Part shown: in pieces, positions 8,424-16,680 of the stretch | Position numbering within the stretch: position 1 is the first letter of the stretch | Layout of the letters: each line of letters begins with the position of its first letter | Source: an uncultured Actinomycetes bacterium | Lineage (GTDB): Bacteria; Actinomycetota; Coriobacteriia; Coriobacteriales; Atopobiaceae | Length of the DNA stretch: 63,133 bases | Direction: 5' to 3' | Assembly (NCBI GenBank): GCA_900314685.1 | Contig: OMWE01000014.1 | Location: 1 to 63,133 of the forward strand | The notes under the pieces: model-generated | Database searches by the model: none | What the model saw: the letters and a program-made list of their open reading frames with translations, nothing else | Told to the model about the DNA's origin: nothing | Position numbers and translations under genes: made by a program

Positions 8424-9440
8424 ATGGGTGTCAAGAGCCCCACAGGCTCCGCGGGGGCCGCAAGTGGCACAGGCGCCACGGGCTCCGCGGGCGCCGCAAG
8501 TGCCACGGGTGTCTTCGCCGAGCTCTGGGAGCAGACGGGCGGCAAGATCGTGCTCGACGGTCCCATGGGTACCGAACTGGAGCTGCGCGGCTACGACGTG
8601 AACGACGCACTGTGGAGCGCCAAGTACCTGAGCGAGGACCCCTCCGCCATCAAGCGGATCCACCGCGACTACATCGAGGCGGGTGCCGACATAGTGACCT
8701 GTGCTTCTTATCAGGGGTCGGTGCCTGGGTTCATGGATGCGGGCTACAGCCAGGGGGAGGCGGAGCGGCTGATCGCGCTTTCCGCCCTGTTGGCGCAGGA
8801 GGCGCGCGACGAATGGTGGGCGGCCGGCGGCAGCGCGACCGGGCGGCACCTGCCGCTGGTGGCGGGAGACGTGGGACCCTACGGCGCCTACCTGGCCGAC
8901 GGGTCCGAGTACACGGGCGACTACGAGCTGACCGAGGCGGAGTACCGCGACTTCCACCTGCGGCGGATGAAGGTGCTGGCCGAGGCGGGCGTCGACCTCT
9001 ACGCCGTGGAGACCATGCCGCGGCTCGACGAGGCCCTGGCCTGCGCGCACATGCTGGAGGAGTTGGGTGCCGACTACTGGCTGAGCTTCACGTATCGCAA
9101 CGACCATCAGATCAGCAACGGCACCGAGCTTGCGGACGTTGTGGCGGCGGTGCGGGACCTGCCGCACCTCCAGGCGCTGGGCGTGAACTGCACACCGCCC
9201 GAGTACGTGGAGACGATCGCGCGCGGCATCCGTGCCCTCTGCGACGTGCCCGTGTGCGCCTACCCAAATAGCGGGGAGACCTACGACGGTCACGCCAAGT
9301 GCTGGCACGAGGCACCTGCCGGCGAGGGTTTCGGCGACTACCTGCCGCGATGGGCGGATGCGGGCGTCGCGCTGATCGGCGGCTGTTGCCGCACGCGTCC
9401 GGCGGACATCGAGCGCATCGCACATCTGCTGCGCGGATAG
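8424..9440 (+). CDS. mmuM: Homocysteine S-methyltransferase, MmuM-like
   Basis: A 338-residue enzyme that moves a methyl group from S-methylmethionine or S-adenosylmethionine to homocysteine, giving methionine. The zinc-binding residues typical of the family are present: GVNCTPP in the middle and ALIGGCCRT near the C-terminus. VLDGPMGTELE at the start of the barrel and VETMPRLDEA also match. The N-terminus carries a 29-residue Gly/Ser/Ala extension made of a 36-bp duplicated unit (8445-8510). The ATG at 8424 follows GGGGAG; starting later would remove the extension but no better ribosome site exists before the barrel. Confidence 0.9.
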   Translation: MGVKSPTGSAGAASGTGATGSAGAASATGVFAELWEQTGGKIVLDGPMGTELELRGYDVNDALWSAKYLSEDPSAIKRIHRDYIEAGADIVTCASYQGSVPGFMDAGYSQGEAERLIALSALLAQEARDEWWAAGGSATGRHLPLVAGDVGPYGAYLADGSEYTGDYELTEAEYRDFHLRRMKVLAEAGVDLYAVETMPRLDEALACAHMLEELGADYWLSFTYRNDHQISNGTELADVVAAVRDLPHLQALGVNCTPPEYVETIARGIRALCDVPVCAYPNSGETYDGHAKCWHEAPAGEGFGDYLPRWADAGVALIGGCCRTRPADIERIAHLLRG

Positions 9441-9544
9441 GAAACCCGGCGTCCGACGGGCCGAGCGCGGCGCTTGATAGACCGAGCTCGGCGTCTGGCG
9501 AAACGGGCGGCTTGATCGACGCACCGTAAGGATGGGGATACGAC

Positions 9545-10180
9545 ATGAGTATCGAGATCAAACAGGCTCTGCCCGGCGACTTCGACCGCGTCTGGCGGTT
9601 CTACGCCGAGGTGTGCGACGCGCAGGCGGACGACGCGTACTCTCCCGACTGGCATCTGGGCGTCTATCCCAGCCGCGCCGACCTGGAGGGGCACATCGCG
9701 GACGGCGGCCTCTTCATAGCTGTCGATGCGGCGAAGAAGGACGGCGACTTCGCGGGATCGGACTGCGACATAGCGGGATCGGACGGAGTAGACGAGGCGG
9801 TCGGCGGCACGGATGCGACGTTGGCATTGGCAGGCGAGGCTCCCGTCCTTGGCGCCATGGTGCTCACCGATCGCGAGGACGACGACTACCTCGCCGTCGA
9901 CTGGCACCACAAGGTCGCGCCCGAGGACGTCTGCGTCCTGCACCTGCTGGCCACGCACCCCGCCGCACGCGGACGCGGGGTGGCAAAGGCGCTGCTCCGC
10001 GGCATGGTCGATATCGCGCACGCGGGCGGCAAACGGGTCATCCACCTCGACGTGGTCAAGGGCAACCTGGCCGCAAGCCGGCTCTACGAGGGGTTCGGAT
10101 TCCGGTACGCGGGCGACGCGATGGTCCACTACGACGACATCGGCGACACCGAGCTGTGGATGTACGAGCTGGCGCTGTAG
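9545..10180 (+). CDS. GNAT-family N-acetyltransferase
   Basis: A 211-residue acyl-CoA-dependent acetyltransferase of unknown substrate. The acetyl-CoA pyrophosphate loop is seen as HPAARGRGVAKALL, preceded by strand VCVLHLLATHP, and the C-terminal NLAASRLYEGFGFRYAG is typical. Residues 67-95 form an Asp/Gly/Ala-rich insertion with a 21-bp duplication (9746-9787; DFAGSDC/DIAGSDG) between strands. The ATG at 9545 lies after AAGGATGGGG. It follows mmuM by 104 bases on the same strand. The stop codon lies inside a 17-bp tandem repeat. Confidence 0.85.
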   Translation: MSIEIKQALPGDFDRVWRFYAEVCDAQADDAYSPDWHLGVYPSRADLEGHIADGGLFIAVDAAKKDGDFAGSDCDIAGSDGVDEAVGGTDATLALAGEAPVLGAMVLTDREDDDYLAVDWHHKVAPEDVCVLHLLATHPAARGRGVAKALLRGMVDIAHAGGKRVIHLDVVKGNLAASRLYEGFGFRYAGDAMVHYDDIGDTELWMYELAL

Positions 10181-10232
10181 GGTTTGCGCCTGTGTAGGGT
10201 TTGCGCCTGTAGGACAGACATGCGGGTCGCAA
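10176..10232. repeat. 17-bp perfect tandem repeat across a stop codon, with inverted partner
   Basis: TGTAGGGTTTGCGCCTG occurs at 10176-10192 and 10193-10209; the TAG of the acetyltransferase gene is part of the first copy. A complementary GTCGCAAACC follows at about 10226, so the transcript can form a stem with either copy. No T-tract follows. Confidence 0.8.
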
Positions 10233-10254
10233 ACCGGATGGGTCGAATTCGCCT

Positions 10255-11133
10255 TTGAAGAAGAGAAGCACAAAGAAGAGACGCGCACGGAAGAGGCGCA
10301 CGAGGGGCATCGTCGCGCTGCTTATCGTGGTCGCATGCTCCTCGATAGGTGTGTCCGAGCCAGCCGATGCGACGAGAGGCGCCGGGGCCGCCGGGATCGT
10401 AAAGAGCGCGGCGGGGACCGCCGAGGGCGTGGCGGAGGCTGCCGAGGGCATGGTAGAGGCTGCGGAAGGCATGGCCGAGGCCGCCGCAGGCGCGGCGGGT
10501 GTCGCGGACGCCGACTGCACGTGGGACGAGGCCACCGCGCCGGAGTACGTGCTGCGGGTGGGGGACGCCAGCCTGCCGCACCTGCCCGACGAGGTGGGTG
10601 TGACGTACGGCGGGTTGGACGGGCACGGGCGTGCGACCTGGGCGTTTTTGGTGGCCGACGGTCCCTGGTACCAGCGCAAACTCGAGCAAGGTCGCGACGA
10701 GACGCCTCTGCCCGACCCCGCGGGGTGGCCCGCAGACAACCCCGAGGTGTCCATCGTCACGCCCGACGGTGGAACCTATCAGGGCTATTTTTGGAACCGC
10801 AGCCATCTCGTGGCAGACGCGCTGGGCGGCGACCCCATCGCCGAGAACCTCGTGATCGGCACGCGCATGCAGAACGTGGGTGCGAACGACGGCCAGGGCG
10901 GCATGCTGTACGTCGAGACGCTGGCGCGCGACTGGCTGGCGGCGCACCCCTCCGCGGACGACCGCCTGTGCTACCGCGCCGAGGCCATCTACCGGGGCGC
11001 CGAGCCCATCCCGCGCGCGGTGCGGGTCGACGTGCTCTCGGGAGACGGCAGCATCGACGGCGAGTGGATCGTCTTCAATGCGGCCAAAGGCTACGCGATC
11101 GACTACGCGACCGGTGCCGTCCAGCCGCAGTAG
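10255..11133 (+). CDS. Secreted DNA/RNA non-specific endonuclease (EndA/Spd-like)
   Basis: A 292-residue protein with a very basic N-terminus (KKRSTKKRRARKRRTR), a hydrophobic export segment (about 18-33), an Ala/Glu linker built from a 21-bp unit repeated three times (10420-10482), and a beta-beta-alpha-metal nuclease domain from about residue 95. The catalytic block is seen as NRSHLVADALGG, followed by ENLVIGTRMQN, as in streptococcal DNases and EndA. The likely start is TTG at 10255 with only a weak ribosome site, so the start is uncertain. It may serve nutrient scavenging, DNA uptake or defence outside the cell. Confidence 0.82.
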   Translation: MKKRSTKKRRARKRRTRGIVALLIVVACSSIGVSEPADATRGAGAAGIVKSAAGTAEGVAEAAEGMVEAAEGMAEAAAGAAGVADADCTWDEATAPEYVLRVGDASLPHLPDEVGVTYGGLDGHGRATWAFLVADGPWYQRKLEQGRDETPLPDPAGWPADNPEVSIVTPDGGTYQGYFWNRSHLVADALGGDPIAENLVIGTRMQNVGANDGQGGMLYVETLARDWLAAHPSADDRLCYRAEAIYRGAEPIPRAVRVDVLSGDGSIDGEWIVFNAAKGYAIDYATGAVQPQ

Positions 11134-11265
11134 CTCATCTGCCTCATCTATGCGGGAAACGAGGCAGATTACGTGACGATGAGGCAAATTACGCTGTTGT
11201 GGAGCAGAAAAACAGGCGGAAGCAGATCTTTGCAACGCCTGCGCTGATGGTCGGTGCCGGGGTGC

Positions 11266-11757
11266 CTAACGGCCCTCGTGGGAGATAGCGTCGGTGACGA
11301 TCTGGTGCGCCTGGCGGTAGCGGGTGAGGCGGTCGAGGTCGGCCTGCGTGGGTTCGTGGCCGAGGCGCGACAGGTCCATGTTGTGCTCAAGGTCGCACTG
11401 CTTGACACGGCGGGAGAGGGGATTGGTCGCGACGCGGCGCACGTAGTCGAGGTAGCGGTCGGGTCCGTGGTCGCCCTCCTGCTTGGTCATGCCGAGCACG
11501 CCCTGCACGACCTCCTCGTCGATGCCGGCGGCGCGCAGGTCGTCCGGGGTCGCGCCCGTGTCCTCGATCGTGTCGTGCAGCCAGGCGACCGCCGCGAGTT
11601 TGTCGACCGTCTCGGCGGGCAGGCCGTCCGCCTGCGCGCGACGTATGACCTCGGCCGCCACGTGCGCGGGGTGCTCGATGTAGGGATGGCCGCCGCGGTC
11701 GGTCTGATCGGCGTGCCCGGCGCGGGCGATCTGCTCGGCGATCTGAGCTTGGGTCAT
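11266..11757 (-). CDS. Small HD-domain phosphohydrolase, RelA/SpoT hydrolase-like
   Basis: A 163-residue single-domain protein resembling the (p)ppGpp hydrolase half of RelA/SpoT and other small HD enzymes. GHPYIEHPAHVA and AAVAWLHDTIEDTG supply the His and His-Asp metal ligands. The CDLEHNMD segment further on matches the conserved third metal-site region. The ATG at 11757 is preceded by AAGGAGA; upstream in-frame codons are not coding-like. It faces the nuclease gene (convergent). A role in small alarmone breakdown is inference from the fold; nucleotidase activity on other substrates is possible. Confidence 0.8.
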   Translation of the reverse strand: MTQAQIAEQIARAGHADQTDRGGHPYIEHPAHVAAEVIRRAQADGLPAETVDKLAAVAWLHDTIEDTGATPDDLRAAGIDEEVVQGVLGMTKQEGDHGPDRYLDYVRRVATNPLSRRVKQCDLEHNMDLSRLGHEPTQADLDRLTRYRQAHQIVTDAISHEGR

Positions 11758-11889
11758 AGAATCTCCTTCGTGCCGTGAACGTCTCGGATGATGGTGTCCG
11801 GTGCAAACGTTACTCTTATCTTGTGCCAAACACAGCGCGGACACATGGCGCCATGGTGTAGCGGGGGACGTAGCGTTGTAGGAGGAGGG

Positions 11890-13668
11890 ATGGGGAAGAC
11901 GAACAAGCACATGAGCTCTCGTCAGAGGCAGACACTACGCGCCTATCTCGCTTGCATCCCGATGGTGCTTGCATATCAGGCGTTGGTCGCCGTGGTCTCC
12001 GCAGGGCTTCTGTGGGGCGTGCGACAGATCAACCTGCGCCTCGTCTATCTGACTGGGCGTGTGGCCGTGACCAGTGGTGACTTCGCCTTTCTCTTCACGA
12101 CGTGGCAGGGCTGGCTGATGATCGTGCTGACACTGCTCTCGCTCACTTTGCTCGTGATGCTGGATGTGAACGGGGTCCTCTACCTGGCCGGACGCCTGCT
12201 CGCAGGCAAGGAGGCGCGGGTACGTGATGCCGTGCCCGCTGCGCTGAGACTGACGCGGCGTTTCTTCAACCCGCGAGGCCTGCTTATCGTGCTCTATACG
12301 GCGCTCGCGGCGCCGCTGGTCGGCGTGGGCTTCACTATCGGCAAGACAGCGGGGCTCTATGTGCCTGACTTCATCACTTCCGTGATCTGGTCGACGCCTC
12401 TGTACGCGGTAGCCTATACAGCGGCACTAGTGGTGCTCACCCTGCTGGGTATCCGCTACCTCTTTGTGCTGCCGGCCGTGGTGGTGGAAGGTCGGAGCGT
12501 CAAGGAGGCTTTTACGCTCGCCCCGCGTGTCATGCGTGAGTATTGGCGACACTTTCTACCACGTATGTGCATCTTTGCACTGCAGATCGGGCTCGTCTTT
12601 GCGCTGGTGGGAGGCGCGATCTACTTCGCGCCTGTCGTGCTGGGCGCGATTGATGAACGATTCTTGATGCTGCTCTTCTTCTACATCGCGGCGGTGGTGG
12701 GCGCCGCGCTCTCGGTCGCGGTGCAGCCGCTGCAGATGATCGAGATCACCCGGCTCTACCTGGGCTATGTCCGGGGCGAGGCGCCCGTCTTCGCCGCGCC
12801 GCAGACCGCCTGGCTGACGCGCGAGCGGGTGAGGATCGGCCTGGCCGGCCTGCTCATCGCCGTGATCGCGGCGGCGTATGTCTCGTCTGTCTGCTTTGAC
12901 GTGCTCTATCCGGTCGGCGGGGACGCGCGTCTCGTGGCGCACCGGCTGGGCGGCAACGCGGCGGCCGAGAACTCGCTGGCAGGGCTCCAGACCTCCATCG
13001 ACCTCGGCGCCTACGGGTACGAGACCGACGTGCAGCGCGCGGCGGACGGCGTGTACGTGATCAACCACGACAATGGCTTCTCGCGCACCTGCGGCGTGGA
13101 TGCCGCGGTGTCGGAGCTCACGAGCGACCAGATCGCACAGCTGCGTATCGCAGGGCCGGGCGGGGCGGAGGAACCGGTGCCCACGCTGGACGAGACGCTC
13201 GACGCGGCCCGCGGACACGGGCTACTCTTCATCGAGCTCAAGGGCCCGACGGCCGACCGGCAGATGGCCGACGACGTGGTCGCGGCGGTGCGCGAGCGCG
13301 GAATGGAGGACCAGGTCGCGATCATCGGGCTCGACTACGGCCTGATCAGCTACGTAGAGCGGACCTACTCCGATCTGACGACGGGGTACCTGTACTTCTT
13401 TTCCTTTGGCGACGCGCCGGCGCTCGACTGCGACCTGCTGGTGCTCGAGGAAGAGGCTGCCACACCCAATGCCATCGAGGCGATCCACGCTGCCGGCAAG
13501 CAAGCGTATGTCTGGACTGTGGATACCGAGGAGTCCGCGGAGTCGGTGCTCGCGGGCGATGCGGACGGCGTGATCACGGACGAGGTCGCGATGTGCCAGC
13601 GCGTGGAGGCGCAGCTGCGCGAGAGGAGCGATTTCGAGCGGGTGGTCGATGCGCTCACGTTCGACTAG
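11890..13668 (+). CDS. Membrane-anchored glycerophosphodiester phosphodiesterase
   Basis: A 592-residue protein with about eight hydrophobic segments in residues 15-345 (the GPDPase membrane domain) and a C-terminal GDPD TIM-barrel from about 350. The barrel shows VAHRLGG, ENSLAGLQ, GYETDVQ and VINHDN, giving the expected His, Glu, Asp and His active-site residues, plus LFIELKG and WTVDTEESAE. It should hydrolyse glycerophosphodiesters to glycerol-3-phosphate and an alcohol at the membrane surface; a link to lipid or teichoic acid turnover is plausible. The ATG at 11890 follows GGAGGAGGG; an upstream in-frame open stretch is not used. It is divergent from the HD gene. Confidence 0.9.
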   Translation: MGKTNKHMSSRQRQTLRAYLACIPMVLAYQALVAVVSAGLLWGVRQINLRLVYLTGRVAVTSGDFAFLFTTWQGWLMIVLTLLSLTLLVMLDVNGVLYLAGRLLAGKEARVRDAVPAALRLTRRFFNPRGLLIVLYTALAAPLVGVGFTIGKTAGLYVPDFITSVIWSTPLYAVAYTAALVVLTLLGIRYLFVLPAVVVEGRSVKEAFTLAPRVMREYWRHFLPRMCIFALQIGLVFALVGGAIYFAPVVLGAIDERFLMLLFFYIAAVVGAALSVAVQPLQMIEITRLYLGYVRGEAPVFAAPQTAWLTRERVRIGLAGLLIAVIAAAYVSSVCFDVLYPVGGDARLVAHRLGGNAAAENSLAGLQTSIDLGAYGYETDVQRAADGVYVINHDNGFSRTCGVDAAVSELTSDQIAQLRIAGPGGAEEPVPTLDETLDAARGHGLLFIELKGPTADRQMADDVVAAVRERGMEDQVAIIGLDYGLISYVERTYSDLTTGYLYFFSFGDAPALDCDLLVLEEEAATPNAIEAIHAAGKQAYVWTVDTEESAESVLAGDADGVITDEVAMCQRVEAQLRERSDFERVVDALTFD

Positions 13669-13703
13669 TTGGAATTGGACTAGCGGTGGATGATGCTCGA
13701 TAA

Positions 13704-14300
13704 CTAGCGGTGCGCCTGGCGGTACGCCGCGAGCTCGTCCGCGATGGTCGTGTAGTCGCGCTCGAAGAGGGCCTCGATGATGAGGCGGTCGAGCTGCTCG
13801 GGTTCCACCTTTTCCAGGATCTTCTTCGCGACGAACGCCTTTGACTTCTGCGTGTAGCGGGGCATGCCGGTCAGCTCCTGGATGTGCGCGAGCTCCGGCC
13901 GCCAGAGCAGGGAGAGCTTGCGGGCGCGACTGGTGCGCGGGCTGGGCTGGTGGGGACGCGCGAGCTCGAAGGGCAGGCCCCCGGCCTCGGGCGGCTGGGC
14001 GACGACGATGCCCCAGGTCTCGGGCACGTGGCGCGCGACCTGCGTGTGGCTGCCGCCGACCACGACGACGTTGGCGTCGAAGTAGCGGTCGTAGTCGGGG
14101 ACCTGCCGCTCTAGCCGGGCGTAGGTGTCGGCGTCGCTTTTGATCTCCATGCCGACCAGGCCGCCCTCGGTCACGAGCAGGGCGTCCGCGCGCGAACGGC
14201 CGATCTCGACCTCCTCGAGGATGCGGACCTTGCCGAGGCGCGCCTCGACCCACTCAAAGAGCGGTTCGCGCAGGTCGATGTCGTGCAGGCGGTATGGCAT
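13704..14300 (-). CDS. sce7726-like protein with PD-(D/E)XK nuclease-type fold
   Basis: A 198-residue protein. The block DALLVTEGGLVGMEIKSDAD fits a PD-(D/E)XK core (Asp ... Glu-x-Lys), with an upstream Glu (EEVEIGRSRAD) as a further candidate ligand; YFDANVVVVGGSHTQ continues the fold. It resembles the sce7726/MmcB group whose members have no settled role (DNA repair or defence have been suggested). The C-terminal half is basic and helical. The ATG at 14300 has only a weak ribosome site. It is convergent with the GDPD gene, 35 bases apart, and stands alone rather than beside recognisable restriction or phage genes. Confidence 0.68.
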   Translation of the reverse strand: MPYRLHDIDLREPLFEWVEARLGKVRILEEVEIGRSRADALLVTEGGLVGMEIKSDADTYARLERQVPDYDRYFDANVVVVGGSHTQVARHVPETWGIVVAQPPEAGGLPFELARPHQPSPRTSRARKLSLLWRPELAHIQELTGMPRYTQKSKAFVAKKILEKVEPEQLDRLIIEALFERDYTTIADELAAYRQAHR

Positions 14301-14361
14301 GGGGCGGTCCGTCTTTCTGATGTGGCGGTGCTCGTTGTTGGTGCCAGTATGGCTGATTTCC

Positions 14362-14401
14362 AGGCAAAGAAGAACGGCCCGGGGACGAATCCTCGGGCCG
14401 T
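14362..14401 (-). terminator. Terminator of the radical SAM gene
   Basis: On the minus strand ACGGCCCGAGG pairs with CCCCGGGCCGT, and T-rich TTCTTCTTTG follows. It starts about 36 bases after the stop at 14437. Confidence 0.85.
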
Positions 14402-14436
14402 TGGCGTACGGCTGGGCTGCGAGTGCACCGTGTGTC

Positions 14437-15918
14437 TTACTCGCCGTCGTCGAGCGTGACGTAAGCGCGGTCGTCCTGCTCCTCGGCCTCCATGCGGGCG
14501 CGCTTCTCCTCGACGGATGCGACGGAGATGGCGTGATCGTAGACCTTCTTGCCGGTGGGGTGCTCCTCCAGCCAGAGCTTGCGGGCCTCGGGCGCCCACT
14601 CCTTGGAGTAGGGCGTGGTGCGGGCGCAGAGGTTGTCGGCGCTCTCCTGCGCGGTGTAATCGGTGTTTTTGGCGTCGGCGTCGTGCACCATCTCGGGCAG
14701 GATCTGGGGGTTCTCGAGCATGGGGCAGGGCTGCAGCATGTTGTCGTTCCAGGGGTAGTGCGCACGGTACTGCTGGAAGATGGGCTGATGCAGGCAGTCG
14801 AGCCAGCTCATCTCCTTGATGTTGGCGTTGGAGTAGTGGATGAAGACGCAGGGCTCCACGTCGCCGCGGGCGTTCACATGGCAGTAGGCGCGGCCGCCGG
14901 CGATGCAGCCGCCGACGTACTCGCCGTCGTTCTGGAAGTCCATGGCGAAGATGGGCTTGCCGCCCTCCATGCCGCGGACGTCGCGGATGCGGTGGAACAT
15001 GTACTCGCGCTGCTCCACGGTGGGCATGAGGTCGGCGTTGGCACCCTCGCCCACGGGCATGTAGTGGAAGTACCAGGCGAAACGGCAGCCCTTGGAGATG
15101 ATGAGATCGAGGTACTCGTCGGACGAGACGATCTCGGTATTGGCGCGGGTGTAGGCCGTGGAGGTGCCGTAGAAGAGGCCGTACCGGTGCATCAGGTCAA
15201 AGGCATGCATGACCTCCTGGAAGGAGCCCTCGCCGCGGCGGCCGTCGTTGACCTCCTCGTAGCCCTCCAGCGAGACGGAGAAGATGATGTTGCCGAGCTC
15301 CTGGACCTTCTGGCAGAAGGGCTCGTCGACCAGGCTGGCGTTGGTGAAGATGTTGAAGAGGGAGGTGTTGTGGGCCTCGGCCAGCTTCAGGATATCGGCC
15401 TTGCGGACGAGGGGCTCGCCGCCGGTCATCATGAAGAGGTGGGTGCCCAGGGCCTCAGCCTCGGTCACGAGGCGGTCCATCTCGTCGTAGGTCAGGTTGA
15501 ACTGGTGGCCGTAGTCGGCGGCCCAGCAGCCCACGCAGTGCTTGTTGCAGGCGCTGGTCGGGTCGAAGAGGATGATCCAGGGTACGTTGCACTGGTACTT
15601 GGCGGCGTTGGCGGTGGTGTTGCGCAGACCGCGGAAGGCTGCCTCGTAGCCGCCGTTCATGACGACCGTCTTGAGGACGTGGGGATCGACCTCGTCGAGG
15701 ACGCTGAAGAGGTAACCCTCCCACTTGGAGCCGGGGTGCAGGGCGTTGCGCATGCCGGTGATGGCGCCGGGGTTGGTGTCCTTGAGGAGCTTCTCGGCCA
15801 TGTTGATGAAACGGTCGACGACCTTCTCGCGGTCCTCGGGGGTCTTGGCCTTGAGCACCTGGTCCAGGACGACCGAGAAGGCCTTGCGCTCGGCTGCGTG
15901 GGCAACTTTGCTTTGCAT
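14437..15918 (-). CDS. Radical SAM protein with C-terminal SPASM-like cysteines
   Basis: A 493-residue enzyme with a canonical radical SAM cluster motif CNKHCVGC (about residue 125), GGEP-type SAM loop MMTGGEPLVR and the FSVSLEGYEEVND strand. C-terminal cysteines in GGCIAGGRAYC, DVEPC and QPCPMLENP suggest one or two auxiliary [4Fe-4S] clusters of the SPASM/twitch kind. The N-terminal 100 residues are a helical extension. The substrate is unknown, and no RiPP precursor or partner enzyme lies nearby. The ATG at 15918 follows AAGAGGTAG. It is divergent from an ArsR-family gene, with a palindrome in the shared upstream region. Confidence 0.87.
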   Translation of the reverse strand: MQSKVAHAAERKAFSVVLDQVLKAKTPEDREKVVDRFINMAEKLLKDTNPGAITGMRNALHPGSKWEGYLFSVLDEVDPHVLKTVVMNGGYEAAFRGLRNTTANAAKYQCNVPWIILFDPTSACNKHCVGCWAADYGHQFNLTYDEMDRLVTEAEALGTHLFMMTGGEPLVRKADILKLAEAHNTSLFNIFTNASLVDEPFCQKVQELGNIIFSVSLEGYEEVNDGRRGEGSFQEVMHAFDLMHRYGLFYGTSTAYTRANTEIVSSDEYLDLIISKGCRFAWYFHYMPVGEGANADLMPTVEQREYMFHRIRDVRGMEGGKPIFAMDFQNDGEYVGGCIAGGRAYCHVNARGDVEPCVFIHYSNANIKEMSWLDCLHQPIFQQYRAHYPWNDNMLQPCPMLENPQILPEMVHDADAKNTDYTAQESADNLCARTTPYSKEWAPEARKLWLEEHPTGKKVYDHAISVASVEEKRARMEAEEQDDRAYVTLDDGE

Positions 15919-16064
15919 ATCGCTACCTCTTTCTAACCTCATGCGGTAGAATTTGACCATGCTTCAAAAATCCGCGTGTAGCTTATACCCCGCGCGCGCG
16001 GAAAACAACGAGCCACACCGGCCGCACACTGCTCTTGTTCTACAAAACTGCACGTCAGAGGCTT

Positions 16065-16079
16065 GTTACCATCGGTAAC
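16065..16079. promoter_or_regulatory. Palindromic operator candidate between radical SAM and ArsR genes
   Basis: GTTACC-ATC-GGTAAC is a perfect dyad in the divergent intergenic region, 32 bases before the ArsR start. Dyads in this position commonly bind the adjacent ArsR-type repressor; that assignment is inference. Confidence 0.5.
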
Positions 16080-16110
16080 GAATTTCTTTACCGATTCCAT
16101 CGGAGCGCAT

Positions 16111-16650
16111 ATGGGCACAGACGGACATAAAGGCTTCAAAGAAGTGCCGCAAACGGCGCAGGCAGGCGACACGTCCGCGCAGGCAGGCGACGCGGGCGCG
16201 CAGGCGGGTGGCGCGTCCGTGCAGGCGGGTGGTGCGTCCGTGCAGGCAGGTGGCGCGTCCGTGCAGGCAGGTGGCGCGTCCGTGCAGGCAGGTGGCGCGC
16301 TCGATGACCAGATCGTCGCTGCCCGGCTCGATATCGCCAGCCAGCTGGCCAGCCTGCGCCCGACCTTTGTCGCCCTCGGTGACGAGACACGCCAGCACGT
16401 CTTGTACACCCTGCTCAAGGGTGACCGCAGCGGAATGCGCGTGGGCGAGATCCAGGAGTTGACCTACCTCTCGCGTCCGACCGTCACACACCATCTCGAG
16501 GTGCTGATGGACGTGGGTCTTGTCGTGCGCCGCCAGGAGGGACGCATGAGTTTTTATTGTCTGCGGGGCGACTATGCGACATGGAGGGCTATCGAGCACC
16601 TCGCCAAAGAGGTGCGCGAGACTGCCGAGGCCAGTGATACGGGCGTCTGA
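16111..16650 (+). CDS. ArsR-family winged-helix regulator with repetitive N-terminal tail
   Basis: A 179-residue protein. The C-terminal half (about residue 75 on) is an ArsR-like winged helix: LRPTFVALGDETRQHVLYTLL, recognition helix in LSRPTVTHHLEVLMDVGLV, and wing RRQEGRMSFYCL. No clear metal-binding CxC or His cluster is visible, so the inducer may be non-metal. Residues 16-64 are seven tandem copies of a 7-residue QAG-type unit, coded by a 21-bp minisatellite. The ATG at 16111 has GGAG upstream; an in-frame TTG at 16063 is an unlikely alternative because it would overlap the GTTACC dyad. Confidence 0.87.
   Translation: MGTDGHKGFKEVPQTAQAGDTSAQAGDAGAQAGGASVQAGGASVQAGGASVQAGGASVQAGGALDDQIVAARLDIASQLASLRPTFVALGDETRQHVLYTLLKGDRSGMRVGEIQELTYLSRPTVTHHLEVLMDVGLVVRRQEGRMSFYCLRGDYATWRAIEHLAKEVRETAEASDTGV
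16159..16305. repeat. 21-bp coding minisatellite, about seven copies
   Basis: Units begin at 16159, 16180, 16201, 16222, 16243, 16264 and 16285. The last four are nearly identical (CAGGCAGGTGGCGCGTCCGT type). Each encodes QAGGASV or a variant, always in frame. Confidence 0.93.
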
Positions 16651-16680
16651 AGATATATGCATGGCGCATGACTGCGGCAC

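Noticed and set aside
16063..16110. TTG start for the ArsR gene
   Set aside because: It would overlap the operator dyad and lacks a ribosome site; ATG at 16111 has GGAG.
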